Shown here in pieces: positions 31,380 through 39,798 of a stretch of 64,000 nucleotides of DNA. Within the stretch, counting starts at the first letter, position 1. The number at the start of each line of letters is the position of its first letter. The notes beneath the pieces are model-generated. The model was not told the origin of the DNA. It saw nothing but the letters and a program-made list of their open reading frames with translations, and ran no database searches. Both the position numbers and the translations under genes were made by a program. Source of the stretch: Pigmentiphaga sp. H8 (GTDB lineage: Bacteria > Pseudomonadota > Gammaproteobacteria > Burkholderiales > Burkholderiaceae_B); NCBI RefSeq assembly GCF_003854895.1, contig NZ_CP033966.1, positions 2,976,001 to 3,040,000 on the forward strand. The letters run 5' to 3'.

Positions 31380-32336
31380 ATGCTGCGCCCTCTCGACCCC
31401 CGCCTGCGCCTGCGCCACCTGCAATGCCTGGTCGCCCTGGCCAGCCATCGCAGCGTGCTCAAGGCCGCCGATGCCCTGGCACAGACGCCGTCGGCGGTGT
31501 CCAAGAGCCTGGCCGAACTGGAGGCGATCGCCGGCGAGACGCTGGCGCTGCGGCACCGCAAGGGACTGGAACTGACGCCCGCCGGCCACACCCTGCTGCG
31601 CCATGCCGCGCAAGCCATCGGCGCGCTGCGCGACGGCTTCGAGCTGCTGGGCGCGGGGGAAAAGGCGCCCGAGCACGTGCGCATCGGCATTCTGCCCACC
31701 GCGGCCGCCACCCTGGTACCGAACGCGATCGGCCAGATGCAGGCGCGCTACTCCCACCTGGTCGTCACGGCGCATGGCGGCACCAACGCCGACCTGCTGG
31801 TGCGCTTGAAACTGCGGGAGCTGGATCTGGTCATCGGCCGCATCAGCCATCCGTCGGAAATGGTGGGCATCTCTTTCGAGCACCTGTACATGGAACCGCT
31901 GGTCATGGCCGTTCGCCCCGGCCATCCGCTGCTGGATGCTGCCGCGCTCCAGCCGGCCGACGTGCGAGCCTATCCCATGGTGCTGCCCATGAAGGGCACC
32001 TACATCCGCCCCGCGGCCGAGACCTTCCTGCAATCGAGCGGCATAGGGATGCCGCAGCAGTTGGTGGAGACCCTGTCGTCCACCATGGCGCGCAGCCTGA
32101 TGCGTACCGGCGACGCGATCTGGTTCGTGCCCTACGGCGTGATCGAGACCGACCTGGACGATGGCCAAGCCAGGACCCTGCCGGTGGACACCAGCCCCAC
32201 GTCCGCGGCGGTGGGACTGACCACGCTGGGCACGGATGAGCTGCCCGAGGGCGTGCGGCTCTTCATCGATGTGATGCGCGAGGTGGCCGGCGAGATGCGC
32301 AACCGCAACCGGCGCTCGTTGATGCAGCAGGGGTGA
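31380..32336 (+). CDS. LysR-family regulator, PcaQ/GbpR-like
   Basis: A 318-residue LysR protein: LRHLQCLVALASHRSVLKAADALAQTPSAVSKSLAELEAIAG forms the HTH, followed by the C-terminal effector domain (PEHVRIGILPTAAATLVPNAI). This N-terminus resembles the PcaQ/GbpR group. The ATG at 31380 with GGAAGGAAATC ahead is preferred to a TTG at 31359. It is divergent from the Bug-sulfatase operon across 123 bp with A/T-rich ATAATATTGGTTGATC, and likely regulates it. Confidence 0.9.
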   Translation: MLRPLDPRLRLRHLQCLVALASHRSVLKAADALAQTPSAVSKSLAELEAIAGETLALRHRKGLELTPAGHTLLRHAAQAIGALRDGFELLGAGEKAPEHVRIGILPTAAATLVPNAIGQMQARYSHLVVTAHGGTNADLLVRLKLRELDLVIGRISHPSEMVGISFEHLYMEPLVMAVRPGHPLLDAAALQPADVRAYPMVLPMKGTYIRPAAETFLQSSGIGMPQQLVETLSSTMARSLMRTGDAIWFVPYGVIETDLDDGQARTLPVDTSPTSAAVGLTTLGTDELPEGVRLFIDVMREVAGEMRNRNRRSLMQQG

Positions 32337-32474
32337 GGCGCGCGGGGGCGAGGAGATAACTGGAAACAAAAATGCGCAAAATGAACACCCTCCCCGAGGC
32401 CCCCTTCCCTACCATTCCATCTGTGGCTGTTGTCAAAACGATACGCGGATGACGCGTCAACGGACGATGTCCAG

Positions 32475-33242
32475 ATGGAAGCACGCACACCTCGCCCGCC
32501 GGACCTGGCGCGATGCGCTTTGTTCCTCGACCTGGACGGCACGCTGGCCCCCATCGCACCCAGCCCCGACGCGGCCCGGGTGCCCGGCGCCACCGTGGCG
32601 CTGCTGCGGCGCCTGGTCTGCGCGACGGGCGGCGCGCTGGCCGTGGTCTCGGGCCGCTCGATCGAAGTCATTGACCGCCTGCTGCAGCCGCTGCGGCTGC
32701 CCGTGGCGGGCCTGCACGGCGCCCAGTGGCGCGGCCCCGGCAGCCAGGCATGGGAACTGCCCGTGGACCGCGACCGGGCGGCCCGGCTGCTGGCGCGGCT
32801 GCGGGACATCGCCGCCGGACAGGCGGGCATATACGTGGAGGACAAGGATATTTCATTCGCCATCCACTACCGGCATGCGCCCCGGGAGGAAGCGCGGATC
32901 CGCGCCGAAGTCGCCGCGGCGGCCGCGGACTTCGCATCGGACTACACGCTGCAGTTCGGCAAGATGGTGGCCGAGGTCAAGCCGCGCGGCGTGGACAAGG
33001 GAAGCGCCGTCGAGCGCTTCATGGCCGTCGCGCCCTTCGCGTCCCGCCTGCCCGTCATGGCGGGAGACGACCTGACCGACGAGGCGGCCTTCGCCGTCGT
33101 GGCGCGCCTGGGCGGAATCGCGATCAAGATCGGCGACGGCGACACCTCGGCGCCATGGCAGCTGCCCGATCCCGACGCCCTTGCCCGCTGGCTGGACGAC
33201 CTCTCCGCGCGGGGGCCGTCCGGTCCCCCACGCCACGAATAA
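32475..33242 (+). CDS. otsB: trehalose-6-phosphate phosphatase
   Basis: A 255-residue HAD-type phosphatase. HAD motif I is FLDLDGTLAPI (nucleophile Asp), motif II VVSGRS, motif III the lysine in KGSAVERFM, and motif IV GDDLTDEAAF. GIYVEDKDISFAIHYRHAP is typical of OtsB. It removes phosphate from trehalose-6-phosphate. The start at 32475 is uncertain: a TTG 45 bases upstream is open in the same frame and the local ribosome binding site is weak. It is followed 11 bp later by otsA. Confidence 0.9.
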   Translation: MEARTPRPPDLARCALFLDLDGTLAPIAPSPDAARVPGATVALLRRLVCATGGALAVVSGRSIEVIDRLLQPLRLPVAGLHGAQWRGPGSQAWELPVDRDRAARLLARLRDIAAGQAGIYVEDKDISFAIHYRHAPREEARIRAEVAAAAADFASDYTLQFGKMVAEVKPRGVDKGSAVERFMAVAPFASRLPVMAGDDLTDEAAFAVVARLGGIAIKIGDGDTSAPWQLPDPDALARWLDDLSARGPSGPPRHE

Positions 33243-33253
33243 AGGATCAGGAC

Positions 33254-34636
33254 ATGAGCAGACTCGTGATCGTTTCCAATCGCGTGGCCTCCGCGGCCGA
33301 GGGCAAGCGCAGCGCCGGGGGCCTGGCGGTGGGCGTACTGGACGCGCTGAAGCGGCAGGACGGACTCTGGTTCGGCTGGAACGGCAAGATCGAGGACACG
33401 GCCGGCACCGAGCTCGCCTTCCACCGCATCGGCCGCATCGATTGCGCGACCACCGGCCTGTCGCGCAGCGAGTACGACCTCTACTATCGGGGATTCTCCA
33501 ACGGCACGCTGTGGCCCACCTTCCACTACCGCATCGACCTGAGCCGCTACGACGCGCGCGAATACGCGGGCTACCTGGCCGTCAACGAGCGGCTGGCCGG
33601 CATGCTGCGGGAACTCGTCGGCGAGGACGACCGGCTCTGGATACACGACTACCATCTTCTTCCCTTCGCCCGCGCCTGCCGCCGCCTCGGGCTGCGCAAC
33701 CGCATCGGTTTCTTCCTGCATACGCCCTTTCCTCCCGAGGGCATCCTGCGCACCGTCCCGCCTCACCGCGACCTGGTCGAGGCGATGTGCGAATACGACC
33801 TGGTCGGTTTCCAGACCCGGGGCGACGCGCAGGCCTTCCTGGACTATGCACAGCGACGTCTCGGCCTGGCCCGGGACGGCGACATGCTGCGCGGGCCGTC
33901 CGGGCCGGTGCGCGTGGGCCACTATCCCATCGGCATCCTGACCGACGACGTCCAGAGCAAGTCCAAGGCGCGCAGCCGCTCCAAGCTGGTCGCCACGCTC
34001 AAACAGGGGTTGCAGGAGCGCAAGCTCATCATCAGCGTCGACCGCCTGGACTACAGCAAGGGCATGGTCGAACGCTTCAACGCCTTCGAGCGGCTGCTGG
34101 AATCGCGGCCGGCGTACCGCGGCCACGTCAGCTTCGTGCAGATCGCGCCGCCCTCGCGTTCGGACGTCGAAGGCTATCGCCACATCCGTCGGCAGCTCGA
34201 AAGCACGGCGGGCCACATCAACGGCCGCTGGACCGAACTGGCCTGGACCCCCATCCGCTACATGAACCGCGCCTACGAGCGCGCCGCGCTGCTGTCGTTC
34301 TTCCGCGCCTCGCAAGTGGGCTTCGTCACGCCGCTGCGCGACGGGATGAATCTGGTGGCCAAGGAATACGTGGCGGCCCAGGACCCCGAGGATCCCGGCG
34401 TGCTGGTCCTGTCGGAATTCGCGGGCGCCGCCGACGAACTGGCCGATGGCGCGATCATCGTCAATCCCTACGACGTCGACGCCATGGCCTGCGCCCTGGA
34501 CCGCGCCCTGGACATGCCGCTGGCGCAACGGCGCGAGCGCCACGAACACATGATGCAAGTGCTCAGGAGCAACGGCATCAAGGAATGGCGCGACCACTTC
34601 CTGACGGACCTGGAGCCGCCCGCCGCCGCGGCCTGA
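33254..34636 (+). CDS. otsA: trehalose-6-phosphate synthase
   Basis: A 460-residue GT20 glycosyltransferase. Motifs include IVSNRVASA at the start, the FGWNG segment, WIHDYHLLPFARAC, FLHTPFPP, SVDRLDYSKGM and TPLRDGMNLVAKEYVAAQ near the donor site. It joins UDP-glucose and glucose-6-phosphate to trehalose-6-phosphate. The adjacent otsB completes trehalose synthesis, a stress and osmotic protectant pathway. A GGATCAGG sequence precedes the ATG. Confidence 0.95.
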   Translation: MSRLVIVSNRVASAAEGKRSAGGLAVGVLDALKRQDGLWFGWNGKIEDTAGTELAFHRIGRIDCATTGLSRSEYDLYYRGFSNGTLWPTFHYRIDLSRYDAREYAGYLAVNERLAGMLRELVGEDDRLWIHDYHLLPFARACRRLGLRNRIGFFLHTPFPPEGILRTVPPHRDLVEAMCEYDLVGFQTRGDAQAFLDYAQRRLGLARDGDMLRGPSGPVRVGHYPIGILTDDVQSKSKARSRSKLVATLKQGLQERKLIISVDRLDYSKGMVERFNAFERLLESRPAYRGHVSFVQIAPPSRSDVEGYRHIRRQLESTAGHINGRWTELAWTPIRYMNRAYERAALLSFFRASQVGFVTPLRDGMNLVAKEYVAAQDPEDPGVLVLSEFAGAADELADGAIIVNPYDVDAMACALDRALDMPLAQRRERHEHMMQVLRSNGIKEWRDHFLTDLEPPAAAA

Positions 34637-34649
34637 GGGCGCCCGCCGT

Positions 34650-35375
34650 TCAGCGCTGGCGCGCTTCCTCCAACAGCCGTTCGGCGATCTCGATCGCGAT
34701 GTCGACCATCCGGTGCATGTGCTGGCGGGCGAAATGCTCGGCCGCGACCGGATCGCCGTGCAGCACCGCGCGGGCGATGTCGACGTGGTCCGACAAATTC
34801 AGCAGCCAGTTCTCGCGGTTCAGGTCGCGGAAATAGATCGTGTGCAGGATCGGGTAGTTGTACTGGTCCAGCAGTTCGCCCACGTCCGGGATGCCCGACA
34901 TGTTGTTGATGGCGCGATGGAAGCGGCCGTTCTCGGCGCGGTGGTTGCGCGGGTCGTCGGCGCGCCGCTGGGCCTCGATGTCGTCCAGCAGTTCCTGGAT
35001 GATTTCCCGGTTGCCCGGCTCGTGCGCGTGCTCCGCGGCGGCGCGCGCCCCCAGGCCGGAGATCACCTCGCGGATGCGGAACTGGGCAACGATGTCCTCG
35101 CGCCGGGGCGTGGCCACCGTGGCGCCGCGATTGGGCTCGATGCGCACGAAGCGATTGGTCTCCAGGCGCCGGAAGGCTTCCCGGACCGAACTGCGGCTGA
35201 CGCCCAGATCGCGGGTGACATCCGCCTCGACGATACGCTGGCCCGGCTTGTAGATCCCGTCGACGATGCGGCGCGCAATCTCGTTCAGAACGAAATCCGA
35301 CACGCTGCCGGAGCGGGCCGGCTCGGCCTGCGGCGGCTGATAGAAGGGAACGAAGGAAGTCGGATCTTTCGGCAT
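34650..35375 (-). CDS. GntR-family regulator, FadR (FCD) subgroup
   Basis: A 241-residue protein: N-terminal winged helix (GQRIVEADVTRDLGVSRSSVREAFRRLETNRFVR) and all-helical FCD effector domain (SGLGARAAAEHAHEPGNREIIQELLDD, then HIDF-type NGRFHRAINNMSG with likely metal-binding histidines). The ATG at 35375 gives a normal length; the longer frame lacks family features. It is divergent from the dehydrogenase-ABC-dioxygenase cluster, whose promoter region contains three matching operator sites, so it probably represses the cluster until an organic acid binds. Confidence 0.9.
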   Translation of the reverse strand: MPKDPTSFVPFYQPPQAEPARSGSVSDFVLNEIARRIVDGIYKPGQRIVEADVTRDLGVSRSSVREAFRRLETNRFVRIEPNRGATVATPRREDIVAQFRIREVISGLGARAAAEHAHEPGNREIIQELLDDIEAQRRADDPRNHRAENGRFHRAINNMSGIPDVGELLDQYNYPILHTIYFRDLNRENWLLNLSDHVDIARAVLHGDPVAAEHFARQHMHRMVDIAIEIAERLLEEARQR

Positions 35376-35510
35376 GGTCGGAAGGGACGAACCGCGGGGG
35401 ATACCGGAGATTGTAGGACAGGATGCATCTTCCTCCAGCCATTCCGATCCGGCAAGCAGGCATTTTCCTCTCGAACCGGGTAGTTTTCCCGATATGGAAG
35501 AGCGCACTTT

Positions 35511-35521
35511 CTGTCCGACAA
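35511..35521. promoter_or_regulatory. GntR/FCD operator site 1
   Basis: CTGTCCGACAA, one base from the dyad TTGTCCGACAA seen at 35575. It fits the FCD-GntR pattern TNGTNNNACNA except at its first base. It lies 49 bp before the dehydrogenase start. Confidence 0.5.
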
Positions 35522-35559
35522 TGTTTTCAATCCAACGCGAAATTCCTGGTTAATTCGGA

Positions 35560-37020
35560 ATGAAATCGGAAATGTTGTCCGACAATAAATCCAACCCATC
35601 CGCCTCGGAAAGCCTCTCTTCGGGCATCGGCCAGGATCGGCGGGTGTCCGAGTTGTTCGCCGACTTGTCGGACAGCGTCAGCTTCATGTCCTCCGACGAC
35701 GCCGGTCCCCGCTACCAGGAAGACTGGACGGGCGCTTTCGGCGCTCCCGCGCCGGTCCTGCGGCCCCGTACCGTCGCGGCCCTGGCCGAGACGGTGCGCC
35801 GCCTGCATGGCGCGGGGCTGCGCATCGTCGCCCAGGGCGGCATGAGCGGGCTGGTGGGCGGCGGCGCACCGATGCGCGGCGAAGTGGTCGTGTCGCTGGA
35901 ATTGCTCAATCGCATCGAGTCCTGCGACCTGTACGGCGCGACCATGACGGTCCAGGCGGGCGCGACGCTGCAGGCGGTACAGGAAGAAGCCGAACGCCAG
36001 GGCCTGTTCTACCCTGTCGACCTGGGCAGCCGGGGCAGTTGCACGGTGGGCGGCAACATCGCCACCAACGCCGGCGGCAACCGCGTCCTGCAATACGGCA
36101 TGACGCGCGCCTCGGTACTGGGCCTGGAAGTCGTGCTGCCAGACGGCACGCTGGTCTCCCGCATGGGCCGGGTGGCCAAGGACAACGCCGGCTACGATCT
36201 CAAGCAATTGTTCATCGGCTCCGAAGGCACGCTGGGCATCGTCGCGCGCGCGGTACTGCGGCTGCATCCGCTGCCGCGCCAGCGCTACACCGTGGCGCTC
36301 GGCCTCCAGGACCTGGACCAGGTGCTGCGCGCGCTGGCCGCCTGCCGCGCCGACTTCGGTCCCATGCTGACCTCGTTCGAGGTCATGTGGCGCGACTTCG
36401 TGGATTTCGTCGCGCGCGGACTGGGCATCGGCCGCGACCCGTTCGCCGGCGCCTGCGGCCACGTCGTGCTGCTGGAACTCTCCTGCTACGACCGCCAGCC
36501 CGAACGCGACGAGGCACGGATCATGGAGGCGCTGCAAGCCTTGTCCGAGAACCTGGACACGCCTCACGTCGTCGTCGCCAAGTCACTGTCCGAGGCGGCC
36601 GAACTCTGGCGCATGCGCGATGCCTCCGGCGAAGCGGCCCGCCACCTGGGCGCCTACCTGTCCTTCGACGTCAGCATCCCGGCCGGCGAACTCCAGGACT
36701 GCCTGCCACGCATCTACGCAGGGCTGGACGCCATCGATCCGGCGCTGCGGCGCCTGACCTACGGCCACCTGGGCGACGGCAACGTGCACCTGCTGGTCGG
36801 CTGCGCGGGCCCCGCCGCCGAGCGCGTCGAACATCTGGTCTATCACGAGGTGATGCGTTGCGGCGGCTCGATCTCGGCCGAACACGGCATCGGACTCGAG
36901 AAGAACCAGGCCTTCCAGCGGCTTTATCCGGCCGCGGAACTCGACGCCATGCGCCGCATCAAGCTTGCCTTCGATCCCGGCGCCCTGCTCGGCCGGGATC
37001 GCGTCTTCGGCCTGTCCTGA
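35560..37020 (+). CDS. FAD-linked 2-hydroxyacid dehydrogenase (GlcD/DLD family)
   Basis: A 486-residue oxidoreductase with an N-terminal FAD-binding (PCMH, type 4) domain: VLRPRTVAALAETVRRLHG, IVAQGGMSGLVGG, FYPVDLGSRGSCTVGGNIATNAGG. The C-terminal oxidase domain ends with YGHLGDGNVHLLVGC and SISAEHGIGLEKN, which hold the metal- and substrate-binding histidines. It oxidises a D-2-hydroxy acid such as lactate, glycolate or 2-hydroxyglutarate; the real substrate is unknown. ATG at 35560 or 35572: the operator TTGTCCGACAA overlaps codons from 35575. It starts a co-directional run with an ABC importer and a dioxygenase. Confidence 0.92.
   Translation: MKSEMLSDNKSNPSASESLSSGIGQDRRVSELFADLSDSVSFMSSDDAGPRYQEDWTGAFGAPAPVLRPRTVAALAETVRRLHGAGLRIVAQGGMSGLVGGGAPMRGEVVVSLELLNRIESCDLYGATMTVQAGATLQAVQEEAERQGLFYPVDLGSRGSCTVGGNIATNAGGNRVLQYGMTRASVLGLEVVLPDGTLVSRMGRVAKDNAGYDLKQLFIGSEGTLGIVARAVLRLHPLPRQRYTVALGLQDLDQVLRALAACRADFGPMLTSFEVMWRDFVDFVARGLGIGRDPFAGACGHVVLLELSCYDRQPERDEARIMEALQALSENLDTPHVVVAKSLSEAAELWRMRDASGEAARHLGAYLSFDVSIPAGELQDCLPRIYAGLDAIDPALRRLTYGHLGDGNVHLLVGCAGPAAERVEHLVYHEVMRCGGSISAEHGIGLEKNQAFQRLYPAAELDAMRRIKLAFDPGALLGRDRVFGLS
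35575..35585. promoter_or_regulatory. GntR/FCD operator site 2, inside the coding start
   Basis: TTGTCCGACAA, a perfect dyad matching TNGTNNNACNA. It overlaps codons 6-9 of the dehydrogenase if the start is at 35560, so a repressor here would block initiation or early elongation. Confidence 0.6.
35665..35675. promoter_or_regulatory. GntR/FCD operator-like site 3, inside the dehydrogenase gene
   Basis: TTGTCGGACAG matches the inverted form of the same dyad at ten of eleven positions, 90 bp into the gene from site 2. It may allow looping or be chance, since the codons are constrained. Confidence 0.35.
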
Positions 37021-37053
37021 CCTCTCCTCCACCCGTCCTGCCCCGGAGCTGCC

Positions 37054-38031
37054 ATGAAGCCTGCCCTGATTCTCCAAGCCGCGCGACTCGCCGCCTGCGT
37101 GCCGCTGGCCTGTGCCGCCTCGCTCGCCCACGCCCAACAGACCTACAAGGTCGCGATCGCGCAGTTCGGTCCCGACCATACGCTGGACACGCTGGTGTCG
37201 AGCTTCAAGCAGGAACTGGCCAGGCAGGGGCTGAAGGTGACCTACGACGAAGGCCACGTGAACTTCGACCGCTCGCTCGCGCCCCAGTTGCTGAATCGCG
37301 AGGCCGCCGGCAAGCCCGACCTCATGCTCACCATTACCACGCCGCTCACGCAGACCGCCAAGCAGGTGCTGGCCAACCGCAGCTTCCCCATCGTGTTCGG
37401 CGCCGTCGCCAATCCCGTCGCGGCCAAGCTGGTGCCGTCCTGGGACCGGGGCGACACGCTGATGACCGGCGGCTCCAACCTTCCCAACATGGATGCGTCG
37501 GTCGGCTTCATCAAGCAGCTCACCCCCGGGGTCAAGCGGCTGGGCTTCATCTACAACCCCGGCGACGATGCCGACCTGGGCTACCTGAACGCGCTGGAAA
37601 AAGTCGTCGGCAAGTACGGCCTCACCCTGGTCAAGGTGGGCGTGGACAACGCCAACGACATTCCCACCCGGGTCGCGTCGCTGCAAGGGCGCGCCGACGC
37701 GCTGATGGTGCCGGCTTCCAGCATGCTGATACCCGCCGCCGCGGCCATCGCCTCGGTCACCAACCGCATCAAGCTGCCCACCTACAGCCCCAACGTCGAC
37801 AACGTGGCCCAGCACCACTTCCTGGCCGCGATGACGGTCGAATACACCAGCCTGGGCACCAACGTCGGCCGCATCGCCGCCGATGTGCTGCGCGGCAAGA
37901 AGCCGGCCGACATTCCCGTGTCGGTACCCGCGGTGCAGGACCACGCGGTCAAGATCAGCGGGCGCAGGCTGAAGGACCTGGGCATCGCGCTGCCCGAATC
38001 GCTGAAGAACTGCAACTGCGTCGTCGACTGA
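37054..38031 (+). CDS. ABC transporter substrate-binding protein (PF04392-type, TrpX-like)
   Basis: A 325-residue periplasmic protein with a signal peptide ending SLAHAQQ. The ABC_sub_bind fold shows in YKVAIAQFGPDHTLDTLVSSFKQELARQG, DLMLTITTPLTQTAKQVL, and FPIVFGAVANPVAAKLV, and GVKRLGFIYNPGDDADLGYL. Family members bind amino acids or aromatic compounds; the ligand here is unknown. Operon with ATPase and permease genes downstream. The C-terminus ends in CNCVVD. Confidence 0.9.
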   Translation: MKPALILQAARLAACVPLACAASLAHAQQTYKVAIAQFGPDHTLDTLVSSFKQELARQGLKVTYDEGHVNFDRSLAPQLLNREAAGKPDLMLTITTPLTQTAKQVLANRSFPIVFGAVANPVAAKLVPSWDRGDTLMTGGSNLPNMDASVGFIKQLTPGVKRLGFIYNPGDDADLGYLNALEKVVGKYGLTLVKVGVDNANDIPTRVASLQGRADALMVPASSMLIPAAAAIASVTNRIKLPTYSPNVDNVAQHHFLAAMTVEYTSLGTNVGRIAADVLRGKKPADIPVSVPAVQDHAVKISGRRLKDLGIALPESLKNCNCVVD

Positions 38032-38047
38032 CGCGCCGGAGCCCCGC

Positions 38048-38833
38048 ATGATCGAGCTTGCAGCCGTCGACGTCGTGTTCTATCCGGGCACTCCTGATGA
38101 ACGCATCGCGCTCGACCGACTGGACCTGAACCTGGAGAACGGCAGTTTCTGCGTCGTCGTGGGCACCAACGGCGCCGGCAAGAGCACCCTGCTGAACGTG
38201 CTGGCCGGCGCCGTCCGGCCGCGCACGGGCCGTACCGTCATCGACGGCACCGACGTCTCGTCCTGGCCGGTGCACCGGCGCGCGCAATGGGTCTCGCGCG
38301 TGTTCCAGGACCCGGTGGTCGGCACGGCGCCCGCGCTGTCCATCGAAGAAAACCTGGCTTTCGCCGCCATGCGCGGCCGCCGGCGCGGACTGCGCATGGC
38401 GCTCAACCCCCGCAACCGGGCCCATTTCCGCGATGAACTGGCGCGCTTCGGCCTGGGGCTGGAGAACCGCATGGGCGCCGCCGCCGGCCTGCTGTCGGGC
38501 GGACAGCGGCAGGTGCTCGCGCTGCTGATGGCGGCGCTGAACCGCCCCCGCATCCTGCTGCTGGACGAGCACACCGCCGCGCTGGATCCGCGCACGGCGC
38601 AGCTCGTCATGGAGGCGACGCGCCGCATCGTGGCCGAGCAGCGGCTGACCACCCTGATGATCACGCACAACATGGCGCATGCGCTGGAATACGGCGACCG
38701 CCTGCTGATGATGGAATGCGGGCGCATCAAGCTGGACATCGGCCGCGACGAGAAACCGCGCCTGACGATCAACGACCTGGTCCAGCGCTTCGGCCAGGCC
38801 GACGACCAGATCCTGCTGCAGGCCAGCGCATGA
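38048..38833 (+). CDS. ABC transporter ATP-binding protein
   Basis: A 261-residue ATPase. Walker A is GTNGAGKSTLL, signature LLSGGQRQ, Walker B ILLLDEHTAALDP, and the switch histidine in ITHNMAHAL. It powers the importer formed with the binding protein 16 bp upstream and the permease 34 bp downstream. The order binding protein, ATPase, permease matches PF04392-type importers. Confidence 0.93.
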   Translation: MIELAAVDVVFYPGTPDERIALDRLDLNLENGSFCVVVGTNGAGKSTLLNVLAGAVRPRTGRTVIDGTDVSSWPVHRRAQWVSRVFQDPVVGTAPALSIEENLAFAAMRGRRRGLRMALNPRNRAHFRDELARFGLGLENRMGAAAGLLSGGQRQVLALLMAALNRPRILLLDEHTAALDPRTAQLVMEATRRIVAEQRLTTLMITHNMAHALEYGDRLLMMECGRIKLDIGRDEKPRLTINDLVQRFGQADDQILLQASA

Positions 38834-38867
38834 ACGCGTCCCCGCGCATGCCCCTACGGAGCCGAAA

Positions 38868-39767
38868 GTGGAAGTCCTGAACACCTTCTATCACCTCGTC
38901 CCCATCACGGCCGTCCAGGGACTGCTGTACGCCTTCGTCGCCATGGGGGTGATGATTCCCTTCCGCCTGCTGAACGTGCCCGACCTGACCGCCGAGGGCG
39001 CCTTTCCGCTGGGCGGCTGCCTGGTCGCGGCATTGATCACGGCCGGGCTCCATCCCTTCCTCGGCACCCTGGCGGCGGCCGGCGCGGGCTTCCTGGCCGG
39101 CGCCGTCACCGCGCTGATCCACCTGAAGTTCCGCGTCCATTCGCTGCTGGCCGGCATCCTGACCATCACCATGCTGTGGAGCGTCGACCTGCGGGTGATG
39201 GGCAAGCCCAATACGCCGCTGTTCGGCCTGCCCAATCTGTACGACTGGATAGATCCGGCCATCATGCAAAGCCTCGCGCTGCAGGGTGGCCTGCTGCTGG
39301 CGGCGCTGGTGGTGCTGGTGCTGCTGCTGTGGTGGGGCCTGCACACCGACGTGGGCCTGGCCCTGCGCGGCGTCGGCGCCAACAGCCAGCTCGCACCGGC
39401 GCTCGCGGTCAACTCCACGCGCTACATCGTGGTCGGCCTGGGGCTGGCCAACGCCATCACTGCCGCGGCGGGCGCGCTGCTGGCCCAGAGCCAGGGCTAC
39501 GGCGATGTCAACATGGGCTTCGGCATGCTGATCAACGGCCTGGCCGCGCTCATCATCGGCGAAGCCATCATCGGCCGCCGTACGCTGCTGCGCCAGCTGT
39601 GCGCGCCGGTGGTCGGCTCGCTGCTGTACTACCAGCTCAGTTCGCTGGTGCTGTCCTTCGGACTGATGCCCTCCGACCTCAAGCTGGTCACCGGCCTCTT
39701 CGTCCTCGTCACCATAGGCTGGCCCATTCTCAGGGGCCGCGCCCGCGCCGGCTCGATCGCCGGATAA
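38868..39767 (+). CDS. ABC transporter permease (branched-chain/BPD_transp_2 type)
   Basis: A 299-residue membrane protein with about eight hydrophobic segments. EGAFPLGGCLVAALI and the cytoplasmic loop ALRGVGANSQLAPALAVNSTRY (ATPase contact) are typical of TrpY-like permeases. The start is GTG at 38868 with GGAG upstream; no ATG is suitably placed. It forms the single permease of the importer. Stop is followed by the TauD-like gene after 31 bp. Confidence 0.9.
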   Translation: MEVLNTFYHLVPITAVQGLLYAFVAMGVMIPFRLLNVPDLTAEGAFPLGGCLVAALITAGLHPFLGTLAAAGAGFLAGAVTALIHLKFRVHSLLAGILTITMLWSVDLRVMGKPNTPLFGLPNLYDWIDPAIMQSLALQGGLLLAALVVLVLLLWWGLHTDVGLALRGVGANSQLAPALAVNSTRYIVVGLGLANAITAAAGALLAQSQGYGDVNMGFGMLINGLAALIIGEAIIGRRTLLRQLCAPVVGSLLYYQLSSLVLSFGLMPSDLKLVTGLFVLVTIGWPILRGRARAGSIAG

Positions 39768-39798
39768 GCCCTCCGCCCCCCCCACTCAGGAGCCACCC

